From NCBI GenBank assembly GCA_021234155.1, contig JAJEKV010000020.1, positions 8,290,563 to 8,354,562 on the forward strand: a stretch of DNA of 64,000 bases, written 5' to 3'. The stretch is from Isoetes taiwanensis. Lineage: Eukaryota > Streptophyta > Lycopodiopsida > Isoetales > Isoetaceae. The position numbers were made by a program, and so were the translations under genes. Of this stretch, positions 1 through 11,903 are shown one piece after another (the first letter of the stretch is position 1; the number at the start of each line of letters is the position of its first letter). Under the pieces are notes generated by a model that searched no databases, was not told the DNA's origin, and saw only the letters and a program-made list of their open reading frames with translations.

Positions 1-1662
1 TTCCATTGCATAGAAAAGGTTATAAATAAGAAAATCTTGAAGCTATTTATAACTCCTTTTGTCTATGTATGCAGTTCATCTTTTAAACCAAAATTTGGTC
101 ATTGCGGGTTGCTTTGACTTGATCCAGCACTACAGTTGTACGTGCAACGCGACAATGGGCCGTTATGGGCTACCCAACCTTTAAGAAGTATCAGCCATCA
201 AAATGTTGACATTGCATAGAAGAGTCACCTAATTATGCAAGTTTTTGTTATTCTGAATGCCCATTAAATGTAGAGTTTGACATCTAAACATTATGGAGAC
301 AAGCTTCCGTTTTTGCTTCTATACGATGAGAAAACGCTGATTTTGTACGTGTAGAAAATACTGAAAATAAAGTATGTCTTTATCTTTATTGATGCAAGGG
401 TCCCTGGCCGTTTTAGCTTGCCAAAAACATTATAGAAAGACTACTTTAGGAAGCAACATTTGGAGCAAAATTATTCGTTTGCATGGCTAGCTTCGACAAA
501 ATAACAAGATTAACTATCAAGGACTTTGTCATCAGAGGTCTCAACCATGGCAATATCAGTTGCTATTGGGTCAATTTTCAGTTGGTGTTTGACCACTCAC
601 GGGTCTGGCCAATTTTTAAATTGATGTTTGACCACTCTTAGGTTAAGGCATAAAGCCAAAGGATATGAACATCGAACGATAAACTATTAAGAGCATCAGG
701 ACAATTTTGTGGCCTATTTTATTGCCTAGCTTATACCCCTTGGATGAAGTTGAGGCAATAAACTTCCGTCCCAAATATTGTTTATCACAATTTTCAAAAT
801 AAACTGTGGTTATAATTCCTCTTGAACTTCAAATAGCATAGCAACAATGACAATGTTGAATAACATGTTATGTATTGTATTAGTTTGACATCGAACAAGA
901 TTCATTCATTCACATGCACCAAGTTCCAAGTATTGTTTATCACAATTTCCAAAATAGATTGTGGTTAGCATAGCAACAATGACAATGTTGAATAACACGT
1001 TATATGTTTCATTAGCTTGACACCAAACAAGATCCATTCATTCACATATTCAGGATGGCAAAAATATCAGTCCAACACACCACTATGATGTAGCTAATAG
1101 TGGGTACTTTACGTTAAAATTGGTAATCTTAATAGGTATATTGTAGCCCATTTCACATACATCTCAAACCCTAACCATTGTCACATTAGTACACATGTTA
1201 TCATAGTTTATTTTGCATATGCGGTTTATAAACTATGTATGAGATACACAAGAAGCAAAGGATTCAAATCCATACATGTCCTTTTTTGTGAACTTTGTAG
1301 ATAGTTTAATGATCATATGCAAAAGAATTAGCGATCGTGATCTGTTGATTGTGCAGAGATTGAATAAGAATGACGTGAAGCAGTACGCACATGTCCCTTT
1401 TGCAGGATCATGTTTTAAAAAAAGGCATAGAAGGGGCAGAAATAGGTGATGACATACAATGATTAACAATCACCTCATAATGCAATAGCGTCTTATAGCC
1501 CAACAATGCTGGGCACCGTTACTAGTCTTATATTATAAAGGTTTACTGTAAGTGTTGGACCACACCCTTATTTAGATGACTCACATTATCAGATTGCATC
1601 CGAATGCCAAGATTTATCGCATGACTACCCACCACTGTGATTGGTTATTGCTTTGATCTCTT
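1..1662. other. AT-rich DNA without a supported gene
   Basis: No reading frame with recognisable protein similarity, splice structure or RNA gene was found on either strand. The only structure is the imperfect tandem duplication listed separately (771-1047) and a short local repeat of the words TTGGTGTTTGACCACTC near 573-635. Probably intergenic or very old repeat sequence. Confidence 0.5.
771..1047. repeat. Imperfect tandem duplication, two units
   Basis: Unit 1 (771-915) and unit 2 (926-1047) share TATTGTTTATCACAATTT, then AGCATAGCAACAATGACAA, and both end in CATTCATTCACAT. Unit 2 lacks about 20 bases present in unit 1. This is a local duplication with moderate divergence and no sign of mobility. 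Confidence 0.75.
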
Positions 1663-2462
1663 AAGAGGAAAAGGAAAAGGAAAAGGAAAAGGAAGGACGA
1701 AAGGGGAAAATGAAGGGTAAAAATGCACGAGGAAAAGGGGAACACGGAAAGGAAAAAGGGAAGGGAAAAAGGGCATGGGAAAAGGGGAAGAGGAAAAAGG
1801 TGAGGAAAAGGAAAAATAGCATGGGAAACAGGAAAAAATAAGGTAAAAGAAAAAGGGGAGTCGGGAAAAGGATGGGAAAAAGGGCAATGGGAAAAGGGGA
1901 AGAGGGAAAGGTTTAGGAAAAGGGAAAGGAAAAAAATGGAAGAGAAAAATGGTAGAGAGATGAAAAAAAATATGGGAAAATAAAAAGGGAAAGGAAAAAC
2001 GAAAAAGGAGGCAGAAAGGGGAAAAGGAAAAGGAAAAAGAGCACGAGAAAATGGGAGAGGAAAATAGAAAAGAAGAAGAGGGGAAGCGCACGGGAAAAAT
2101 TTGAAGGGGAAAAGGGTGAGGAAAAGAAAAAAAGAAAGGGAAAAAAAACATGGGAAAGGCAAAAAAAAGGGGGATAGGGAAATGGAAAAAGGAAACGAGG
2201 AAGAGGGTGGGAAAGGAGGAAAAGGTGCACGTAAAAAAGGTAAGGAAAAAGGAATAGAAAAAGGCATGGGAAAATAAAAATGGAAAGAGAAATGGAAAAG
2301 GAAAAAAGGAAGAAAAAAAGGGCACATGGAAAAGAATAGAATAGAATAGAAGGGATGAAAAAGGAAGGCAAAGGAAAAAGGAGGCAAAAGGGGAGGGAGG
2401 GGAAAGGAGGGAAAAAGGCAAGGGAGAGGAAAATGGAAAAAGAGGAAGGGCCAGGGAAAAAT
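1663..2462. repeat. Polypurine/polypyrimidine tract of about 800 bp
   Basis: The plus strand is almost entirely A and G for about 800 bases, built from variants of GGAAAAGG, GGGAAAAAGG and GCATGGGAAAA, with rare pyrimidines mostly in GCAT/GCAC words. Long minus-strand open frames in several phases here encode only Phe/Pro/Ser/Leu-rich low-complexity peptides, which follows from the missing purines on that strand and not from coding. Tracts of this kind can form intramolecular triplex (H-DNA); that is inference. Confidence 0.9.
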
Positions 2463-2929
2463 AAAAGATGCAAAAGGTGAGTACTCCGAAGTACTGGCAT
2501 ATTCGACAAAACTTGGACTTATTCAGATTTAATAGATAACACTAAGGACTTCATTATAAACATATATATATTGTTTAATTCTTCCTGATTGTTATAATTT
2601 TTATGAGTTTTAATTATATAAGTTTATCTTTAAATTAAGACCTTAATAGTTATCAAAGCATAAAATTATTTTTCAAACTAATTTTCACTTGAATCTATTC
2701 AAAATTAGACATTTCAAGAATATAAAATTTCAATTTTTCGTGAATTAACAAATTTAAAGTTTGGCAATCCTGATAATTTGTAAATGAAATCTGATGGTTC
2801 GATAAGCGATTGACTTAAAGCGATTATGAGAATTTTTCAATTTACAAACTTTTATACTTTTAAAAACACCTTCAAGAAAAGTTTTAGGCCAAAATCAATT
2901 AAATTAAGTTAATATTTTAGTAATAAGTT

Positions 2930-5424
2930 ATGATATGATATGAATTTATCAAGCCAATTAGGCCCTCAGGCCTCTATGGCAAACCATTACAAAAGTTTGA
3001 GTAAAATCTAAGCGCACTAATCCAAGGCGCTATTTATATCAAAATTAAGCATTAAATTATACAGATCAATTATGTCTGCTCTCTCCTTCCAAACATCTCG
3101 AATGTATGTTGTGGTGATACTGCAAAAAGATCTCTTAAAGTGTTTACCTCTATACCATGTTTTTCCCTTATATGTTCATAGGAGGAACATTCCATAAATG
3201 TATGATGCTCTGATTCTGGCACCGGTTCAAAGCATCCAACACAATACCTTTCGTGCAAAGGCGTTCCATACCACCTACCTGTCTCAATGTGCAAATGGTG
3301 AGAAGAAAGCCTCAATTGAGAGATATACATCCGGTTCATGCGGCTAATATGTGACATCAAATAATTTTGTTCCTTGTAATCCTGTAGAGAATTAATCTCA
3401 GCTAAGTAGAATTGTTTCTTTGTATTACCTGTATCCCCAATCTTCCATAGCTTGCTCAGTGCTCTTTCTGTCACAAAAGCTCTTATCTCTGAATATTTTT
3501 CCGAATCTGGCCAGGTATTCAAGCCAAGCCATTTTTCTGCCCATTTTAAGGCATCCGCATACCAGCCTTTATTTTTAGATTGCTGCAATGCTATATAGGG
3601 GAGCCTATCCTGCTCCATTGCCAAAACTCTGTTTATATAAGTGATCGTTCTAATCAAAGCTTCAACTTCTAGAGGTAATAGACCTGTCTCAGCAAGCAGC
3701 ATGCAATATGGAGTCTGAGGCTTAACTCCAAGTTCAAGGAGCAAAAATCTTTTCTGGACCTGTTCTATTTTATTCCAACCTCTGAGAGAAAGCCCAGGGC
3801 CCCAAATTGGGCAACCATAAAGAACAACAGGCCTTACCTGAATTCCAAAAAGCAGTCTCCGAATTTGCCAATGCTCAAAATTGTTTGAGTTGCATGTGTG
3901 AATCAGACCATAGAGAGCTCTCATCCCTCCAGATGCATGCTTAAGAGCGGCTGTGAGCCATATGTAATTACTGGTCATGTCAATTCCAAGATATTTATAA
4001 ACATGTACCTTTTCAAGCGCCATCCCTCCAACCTCAAAGATTGTATCATCTTTACCCCCAATGACCATTATTTTTTATTTTTTCAAACTGATTTGCATTT
4101 TTTTCTGCTCACAAAAAGCGCTTAGTACATTCAAGTGATGCTGCAGCCCACTTCCAGTTTTTGAGATTAGCACAATATCATCTGCAAACAAAAGTAATTG
4201 GATTGAATACTTACCAAGTTTGGCTCCGACACCCCCAAGTCTAGCCATCCACCCTTCTAGCTCATCAATATAAAGACCAAAAAGCGTCGGTGAACAAGGG
4301 CATCCTTGTTTTACACCTATTGTATTCTCTATTTGGTCTGAAACAAAGTACCGCAGATTGGAGCTCTTTTGGAACCTGTAGCTCATTTAATCTGGATACT
4401 AGATCTGTGCGTCTAACCCGATCGAAAGCTTTTGTTAAATCAATGAAAGCAATAAATCTTTTATTACCTGGACCTTTCGCTCCCTCCGCTACAACTCTCA
4501 GCGTCACTAAATGATCCAGTGTAGAGTAATCATGCCGGAAACCTGCTTGCCCATATGCTCGATTTCCACTTTCCTCCGCCCAAACTGTTAGTTTGCTTTC
4601 TACCATGGATGCATAGAGTTTCGCAAAAACATTGCTAATCAATATTGTGAGGTAATTGTGTACATCATCTTTACTGCCTGCTTTGTGAATAGGGATCACT
4701 CTATTCAAACACCATTTATCTGGAAAACCTTTTTGCAACACTTCATTACATAAATCCGCCAGGAGACTACAAAGAAAATCCCCTCCCCATTTCAATAGCT
4801 CCACAGATAAGCCATCTGAATCACATGCTTTGCCATTCGACATCTGTTGCAATGCAGATTTGACATCATCAACAGAAAATAATGACATCAACTCATCAGA
4901 GGAGACCATTAAGCCTTTATCTGAGTCGTGATCTTGATATAGTTCTCTGATGAAGTCTAGGAGACTATCTTTGGAAATGTCACCATTTGTGGTATGCTTC
5001 TTTGTCCGACTCCAAAACTTTTTTGGTTCCAATTCCATTTCATCCATGAGCATTTTATGATGCATCCTCAGCCAATCCCTCTTTTTGTGCTTCACCAGAT
5101 TCTTATAATACTTTACGGCAGCTTGTGTATCTCTTGCAGTCTTACAAGCGCGTTTAGCATCTAAACAGGCAGTATCAAACCATATTCTGTCTTTATATTT
5201 TACACTTTTAGTACTGACATATCCAAAAGTGTCTCTTGCTGCTCTCATAATTATATTTTGCAATGTATGGCTTTTCTCTTCTACCAAGGCCGGCCATTCC
5301 ACATCTGTTAACATCTGAGTTAAACTCTTTTCATATTGCGAAGCAAGCTTATGGCAGATTTTCAGCCTCAAAGGAGGATTCGGATCTTTTGTAACCTCCT
5401 GTACTTTTAACATCTAGAAGTATC
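2930..5424 (-). mobile_element. LINE (non-LTR retrotransposon) family 1, 5'-truncated
   Basis: The insertion lies inside AT-rich TIR copy 1 and is bounded by ATAAGTT at 2923-2929 and 5425-5431, a likely target-site duplication. Comparison with the uninterrupted sequence in TIR copy 3 near 19,300 (TAGTAATAACTATTGAATAA) supports the junction. The 3' end (left, minus strand) finishes in a short CATATCATATCAT tail rather than poly(A). The element starts just upstream of the reverse transcriptase, so ORF1 and the endonuclease domain were lost by 5' truncation, as is typical of LINE copies. Confidence 0.85.
3070..5413 (-). pseudogene. LINE reverse transcriptase (family 1), one frameshift and one stop
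   Basis: Reading from 5413 downward, the first frame carries the linker and RT fingers/palm: YRxLTILISNVFAKLY-like motif 1, then FIDLTKAFDRV (motif A, catalytic Asp) near 4,430. A small deletion with frameshift near 4,350 moves to the frame with GVKQGCPCSPTLFGLYIDEL (motif B) and FADDIVLIS (motif C, both catalytic Asp kept) near 4,180. A single in-frame TAA at 4075-4077 separates this from the C-terminal 332 codons, which end in a CxxC..H..C knuckle (RYCVGCFEPVPESEHHTF) near 3,200. Only two lesions suggest a fairly recent insertion. It would make cDNA at the target site in a live element; this copy cannot make the full protein. Confidence 0.88.
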
Positions 5425-6339
5425 ATAAGTTGAATAATTTATTATTAATGAAAGAAAATATATTGAAACATAATCAATAATAAATTATACAATTTTTTTA
5501 AACATGAGCATAATCATTTTAATTAATTCTAAATCTAAGACTTTCGTTAAATATTTTAAAAGAATAACCTTTTAATTATACAGAGTTTATTTTCGATGAA
5601 AATATAATTCTAAATAAATCAAAGTGAAAATAAATTTTGAAAGCAATTTTATACTTTAGTAGTAACTGTCATACCTTTAATCTACAGATAAACAAATCAA
5701 ATGATTAAAATTAATAAGAGTTAAAAATACTGTTAATCATACCATGTCGTCCTTGAAGTATATCCATTAGATTTGAATAAGTCTAAATTTTGTTAAATAT
5801 ACCATAATGGCACATTCAACAAAGCATGGACTTATTCAGATTTGATAGATAACATTATAAAAATATACATATTATTTAACTCTTCCTGATTGTTATAATT
5901 TTTATGAGTTTTAATTATATAAGTTTATCTTTAAATTAAGACCTTAATGGTTATCAAAGCATAAAATTGCTTTTCAAACTAATTTTCACTTGAATCTATA
6001 CAGAATTTGAGATTTCAAGAATATAAAAATTCAATTTTTAGTGATTTAACAAATTTAAAGTTTGGCAATCCTGATAATTTGTAAATGAAATCTGATGGTT
6101 CAATAAGTGATTGTTTACAAACTTTTATACTTTTAAAAACACCTTCAAGAAAAGTTTTAGGGCGAAATCAATTAAATTATAAAGTTAATATTTTAGTAAT
6201 AACTATTAAATAATTTATTATTAATGAAAGAAAATATATTAGAATAGAATATGATTTTATCGTCCACGGAGACCAACTGGCCTATGGGACCCAAGTACAA
6301 AGAGAGAGCAGCAGGCGTATTACTACCAGGACTAAAAAA

Positions 6340-6365
6340 CCCCCGCCCCGAAGGGTTTTCGGGGG
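6340..6365 (-). other. LINE 3'-UTR hairpin with UUCG loop (copy A)
   Basis: On the minus strand the 3' UTR contains a C-rich arm, then CCCTTCGGGG (stem with a UUCG tetraloop), then a G-rich arm, framed by T runs. The same structure is present on the plus strand in LINE copy B at 18,836-18,861. Some LINE reverse transcriptases recognise a 3' stem-loop in their own RNA; that role here is inference. Confidence 0.6.
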
Positions 6366-6399
6366 AAAAACCTTAGTAGCAATAAGGATGGTGATATAC

Positions 6400-7850
6400 T
6401 GCACAGTTATATACATAATCACAAATACAGCTGAGGTTAATGTCGGACAGGGGGGCATAACTGAGTCCGCGTATCCATTACCTCTCGGAGGTACGATCCC
6501 AACAAGCCTACAGAGGCCGTGCCCAGTAGCTCATGCAAGGCCTGATGGGGCACAACTAACCGAGCATACCAAGCCCGGATATATGCTCGTCTCACGGACA
6601 AGCCCGGAGGGCGTGACTTTCATCCTCAATGGCGCCGGTGGCGGATCGGCGGACTCTGTCCTCACGCGGCTCCGAATCCATCTCCCTCGTCTCAATGCGG
6701 AGGTGGTGTGCACTGTCTTGAATGGAAGCAATCACCTGCTTGCGTTTTCATGGGTAGATGGGTGCGTAGTGGTGTGGGCCCCTCGTGAGCATGGGATTAG
6801 CTGGCCGTCGATAATTTGCCACCTTGACATGTGATGGGCCTCTCGCATCCCAAAGCTTGGCCATGAAGCAAGCATCCAAGCACTTGCTTCAAGGCAGCGT
6901 TCCTTCCGTGGTATGCACCGGTCCAAATCACGTGTGCTGCACATTCCATAGCAAGAACCACTGGGCTTGCTTGTCTTTCCAATGAGGCTTTGAGTCGCCA
7001 AGGGCCCCATCGCCACGCCAAAGCAAGGTTGGGCAGCCGGGCTTCATCCATAGCCACCAACTTCGGAAGTAAATAATGTGACGTTCAGTAGCGACCCTCT
7101 GAATGGAAGGAAGCCCGTCTCTTGGAGCAAGATCTGATATGGGACCGTGGATTTCACTCCCAGTGCGTCCAAAGAAAGCCTTCATGCACTGCTCTAGATA
7201 GTTCCAAGTGGTGAGGGATATCACCGCCCCCACACCCATAGAGGAGGACCGGGTTCAACCAAGGCCACGAACAAGTGTGCCTGGTGACCCCATGCATACA
7301 ACTCTGCCTTGTGATCGTTGTTTTGCATTGCATCACGTGGCTTTCCGGCTACAGCGTGACCCGTAACGATGGATGCATCCCAAAGGTGTGGGTAGTAGAA
7401 AACTCAATGTCCAAATACTTATAAGACCGAGCCACCTCCACCCTTTGGTAAGTGAATGAGGGAAGACGTGGTGCCGGGATGATGGGACCAGCAGAACCCT
7501 TGTCTTGGCCAAGTTAACTCTCATGTCGCTGAATTGGCGAAAAGTGTCCAAAGCATCCAGTGGCGTTGCATGTCCTCCGGGGTATATCGAGCAGGTCAAC
7601 ATCATCAGCATATATGAGTTGCCGGATTATGTGGTGCATCAACCGAAGCCTCCCAGTTGCTCGGCTAGCCATTCTTCTAGCTGGTCAATGTACAAGCCAA
7701 GAGCGTCGGGGATAGAGGGCAGCCCTGGCGCACCCCAATGCCACTAACAACGGGCTCCCCCGACAGTGTGAGACGACCGGAGCAAGCCTCGTATAGTCTG
7801 TATATAGCATTCTGCAAGTCGACGGGGGTCCCTAGCTGTCTCAATCTGTC
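6400..7850 (-). pseudogene. LINE family 2 copy A: reverse transcriptase C-terminal half
   Basis: From 7850 downward: RLRQLGTPVDLQNAIYRLYE, then GIGVRQGCPLSPTL (motif B) near 7,730, and QLIYADDVDLL (motif C, YADD intact) at about 7,590-7,630. These are followed by the conserved LDALDTFRQFSDMRVNLAKT stretch. The rest is broken by frameshifts and covers the thumb and C-terminal region as far as the 3' UTR. It continues the frame that ends ...FDTVPRDKLW at 11,905 on the other side of the inserted transposon. Confidence 0.8.
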
Positions 7851-10800
7851 CATTAGGGCGGATTTGGGGTCTGAAAATGGCCTCCTATCAGCCATTCCAC
7901 GTCATATTTCCGCTCCTTTTTTCCCATGCCACCTAGGATACCAAAATCTCATCATTACAGATTTACTTGGAATATTCTCCCTAATAAGGGGATTAGCATT
8001 CATGGCCATATGTATTTAATTGCTTGGTTGTCGACAAAGCTGATGCAACATGTGGCGCTTCTAAAAAGCCACTTGCATTATAGCATACCTGCAACTCATG
8101 ACGGTGCCTCTTGGTTTGTCAGATACCAAGCGTGCATGTCACCGATTCTTGCGCTATTTTCATTTAGAGGCCATGGCCATACAAGCTTCCCGCCTTCCAC
8201 ATTTCAAAATTTGAATGTGTAGGTTGAAGCTTTGTATCAAACTTTCATTTCGAGTAGGGCCGCTGCTTTTTATGGGTGGTTCACATGGAGAAGTTTAGGC
8301 CCTCCGTGAGTTCGGCCGGAGTCGACTCGATTAAAAAATTCCACAGCATCGGCTATGCAAGTTGGATCTTGCAAGGGCTGATTTTCCAAAACGGGCTGAA
8401 TTTTTTTTGCCTCAGCCCCAAGTTCAAGGTTTTAAGCCGGTAACCAGCTCATTCCCATGTGAACCCAAAGCATTAACCGATCTTTACTTCATCCCAATAC
8501 AGGCTTTCCGCCCCCTACAATTCGAAATTTGAATTTGCTTAATGTATAAAAGCATGGATTGTAGGAGAATGGACTTTTCGGTTTCCATATGCACGTTGCA
8601 AATTTCAAAAACGAGGTTAGTACGGACGTTCGGCTCACAGAAGTGAATTGTGCTTTGGGGCATACAAATTGTACACCTTCATTTCGCGCCGTGCGATCCA
8701 CGCAGTATGGAAGCTCCAAATGATGTGTGGATAAGGATCCAACTGACTCACGAATATGCTCCAGTCTTCAATCGCAAAAAGGAGGTCTAAAAATAAGAAC
8801 TTAGACCTCGGCGTGTTGTGTCTTGCGTGCTCAAAAAGTGTTGACATCCGGGCGGATGGCGGTTTATATCCATTGGATCCGTTGAGTGGGAAGAAACCGC
8901 CATTTCGGGGCGTTTCAAGTTTAGTCCGATTTTGTGGTGACCCGGTAACTCGGCCTCCTAGGATATTGTGAGAGATTGAGAGAGGATGAAGGCATTCGAA
9001 TCGAATACGCCCTTGAGATGAGTCGCTTCCGATAAGGAAGGGGAAATGTCCGTGAAGATGCTAATAAATGACATTATACTTTGCAATGTGAAGGGTTTAT
9101 ACATTCTTGAAGTACAAAGGTTATGGTGTTTGTGTTTAGATACCGCTAATACAAGAAGTCTTTGACTACCTTTAACAATAGATTCCTTTAAAACTCTATT
9201 GCTATTTAAATTATAGCAAAAATGAGTCTTGAAACTCTTTAAGTAGTAGAAGAACTCTTTGACTAGTTATCCATTTGATGACCATTTTTAAGAAAATATG
9301 ATATGTGACATTCTTATATGCAAACATTCATAAAATTTATGAACATTGAAGGTCAAAGCCATCCTTGTTTAAAGAGGATCATATGATCGCGAAATCTTCA
9401 TGCTGTAAAGTAATTGCATATAAGAAATTCGCACAGTGTGATCCTTGCGTAAAAAGTAAATAGAAACACAAATATTCAACTTACAACTTAGCGTAAACAA
9501 ATAGTATTTTAATAAACCAACACTTTATATACTAACACTTTACACTTTAAATAAGATATTTCTTTCTTTCTTTTTTACTTGAAAGCTATTTTTTGTTCAA
9601 GATGGATCACACCAAGCTTAATAATACATATGCAAAAAAAAGGGACACACTAAATTCGCATGGTGTGATCCACTTTCTTATTTGTTGTCAAATTAAAATT
9701 AAACACAAGTACTCATTCCTATTTGTATCTAAAATGCTTTACCACTCTTAAGTACATAAGTCATTATCCCTTTTCAAAGAGCATATTATTTTTCAAGAAG
9801 GATCACACCAAGCGAATAGTACATATGAAACAAAAATGGAAAACACTAAATTAGCATCGTGTGATCCACTTTCTTATTTGTTGTCAAATTAAAATTAAAC
9901 ACAAGTACCCCTTCTCATTTAATGCTTTACCACCCCAAGTGCATAAAGTTATTAGTCCTTTTCAAAGAGCATATCTTTTTTTAAGAAGGATCACATCAAG
10001 CATCCTATTTGCATCTAAAATACTTTACCAACTCTAGTAGTACATAAAGTTATTAGCCCTTTTCAAAAAGCAAACACTTTATCAATAAATGAGCACGTCA
10101 CATATCCACACTTAACTTCAAATAAGACATATATATATTTCTTTTATTAAAAGATAATCAAAGTAATTTTACTATAGGAAGTCATGTTTTTTCCAAAAAG
10201 ATCACACCAAGCGAATTTTGTATAAGCTAAAAGGTTGGAATATACTAAATTCGCATGGTGTGATCCACTTTCTTGTTTGTTGTCAATAGATAATAACACC
10301 AAGTCCCTCATCAATAGTCTCCCATTTGCATATAAAATATATATCATTCCAAGTTATATTATGTTTTATGAACTAAACTTTTTCAAAGAGGGTCCCAAAG
10401 CAAAATACAAACACATAATCAATAAGCCAACACTTTACCAACAACCAAAGCTTTATTAAATAAGATTTTTATGTTATTTTATCAAACCTAACAATGTTTC
10501 CATATGTGACACTTTGAGTTAACTGATCCAAAGGCTCATGAAAGCGACATTTTATACAATATGTCTTTGGAGCTTTTGTGTCGTGGCATTAGTAAACACC
10601 TCTAATGGAGCAAATATTTTGTAACTCATTTTTTCAACAACCCTGGATGCACGTCTTATCAAACATTTCTTCATTGCAAGGACACCATTCTCATAAGGCT
10701 TGCACAATTCGCTTAAATGAGGTCATGGGACAACTTTGAAGCTCGGCTCCCACAATTTTACAACGTAAAACTAGATGCCCATTGCCCTGAATGTATATCT

Positions 10801-11903
10801 TGGAAAAGCATGTCTCTTATGTCCATATGTTAGACAACAACGATGCCAGTAATGCTTTTCCCTAGTCCCAAATCCCCCACATCCGATAAATATAGCCCAA
10901 AGAAAAATATTTGATTCAAAGGAGTGAATATAAATCAAGAAGAGGGAAGAAAAAAAAGCAAGGATCACATGACGCTGAAATCTCACTACACATTTACAAA
11001 GTGCATATGCATTTTCGCATGGTGTGATCCATGTATTATTGAGGGTGCAAATTTGCAAATATCCTCCTCTTTAAACCCCTTTCCCCCCCCTTCCCTTTTT
11101 TTTTTTAATATACTATCCATAGCATTTATTTTGAACCCTATAGTTCTACATATTCATTGCGTGATGAATGTCGCCCTCGGCGATGTAACTCCATAGTCAT
11201 CCTTCGTTAAGGATAGCATTCTCACCCACAAGCCTATGGATAGATATCCTTCCACCGTCATGCCTTTATTGTTTTGTAAGTGATGAACTGCAGAAGCAAT
11301 CTAGGAGTACTAGGAGCAATGATGGATGCAATTAGAGATACAGATCGGTCGTTGAATTGTAAGAATGAATGGCATGGAGCAATACGATGAATGGGAAGAG
11401 CTGAAAAGTAGGAAAACTTCAGAATGAAAATTTGGGTAGTAAAAACATGGCATGTAACATACGCTCGTCTCGCCGTTGTTGCTTAACTCTATGCTCGCCC
11501 CGCAAAAACACAGACACTATGGAGACTTGGATTCCAAATGAAGAGCGAAGAAGAGAGGATGCACGAAGGCTAATGTGAACAATGGAAATCTTGGTGCCAA
11601 AATTTGAAAAGGTGGTTGGTGCATGTGGGCATGTGCACAATAGGCGGGAAAAGTAGCCATTATTTTGGTCCGCGATACGATTTTCGAAAAATGCGGGCCA
11701 TTAATGTGGTTGCAATGAATGCACAAACATGTCCTATGAAATTTCGCCATGTGGATGCCAAGTAAGCCTGCTCCTCTTTCTACTTGCCAACTAATACTGA
11801 CTTTGGAAAAAAATGCGCAAACATCGTTGGTCGCGAGAAACATGACGTGGAATTCTGGCATCCAAGATAAGGGCCATTTTGAGACCCCAAATCCGCCCTA
11901 ATG
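7851..11903. mobile_element. 4.05-kb TIR transposon inserted in LINE copy A
   Basis: The left end 7851-7883 and the reverse complement of the right end 11,871-11,903 match at nearly all of 33 bases (start CATTAGGGCGGATTTGGGGT). Weaker similarity extends to about 55 bp, through a shared ATTCCACGTCAT. Removing the element exactly rejoins CTGTC and CCACAAC and restores an in-frame KLWDRLRQLG of the LINE RT without needing any target-site duplication. No transposase was recognised in the interior, so it is probably non-autonomous. It carries a hairpin-bearing tandem array at 9.37-11.03 kb. Superfamily uncertain. Confidence 0.75.
9374..11031. repeat. Array of 190-210-bp units, each with a GGATCACACCA inverted repeat
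   Basis: Paired arms GGATCACACCAAGCGAAT ... TTCGCATGGTGTGATCC occur at 9604/9655-9671, 9799/9851-9867 and 10,200/10,247-10,264, with more diverged pairs at 9374/9440-9455 and 10,963/11,016-11,031, and a half unit at 9987. Arms are about 17 bp and loops 35-50 bp. Units also share TTCAAAGAGCATAT before the hairpin and TTGTTGTCAAATTAAAATTA after it. Spacing of the central units is 188-213 bp. They may be transposase-binding subterminal repeats or a hairpin satellite; function not shown. Confidence 0.85.

Larger units (their letters stand above)
2497..5805. mobile_element. AT-rich TIR element, copy 1 (split by a LINE)
   Basis: The left end (ACTTGGACTTATTCAGATTT near 2511) and the reverse complement of the right end (near 5745-5803, ATTTAGACTTATTCAAATCT) match over about 45-50 bp, so the element has terminal inverted repeats. 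Without the insert it is about 0.8 kb, strongly AT-rich and without coding capacity. Internal landmarks such as ATTGTTATAATTTTTATGAG and CAATCCTGATAATTTGTAAA recur in copies 2 and 3. A LINE occupies 2930-5424. Probably a non-autonomous DNA transposon; the superfamily was not determined. Confidence 0.7.

Noticed and set aside
1614-2509. Three overlapping minus-strand open frames of about 200-258 codons
   Set aside because: They are Phe/Pro/Ser/Leu low-complexity translations of the polypurine tract in all phases; no domain and no codon signal.
8278-8465. 11-bp inverted repeat GGTTCACATGG / CCATGTGAACC as a nested MITE
   Set aside because: Short arms, no target duplication, and it sits within the subterminal region of the 4-kb transposon; insufficient support.
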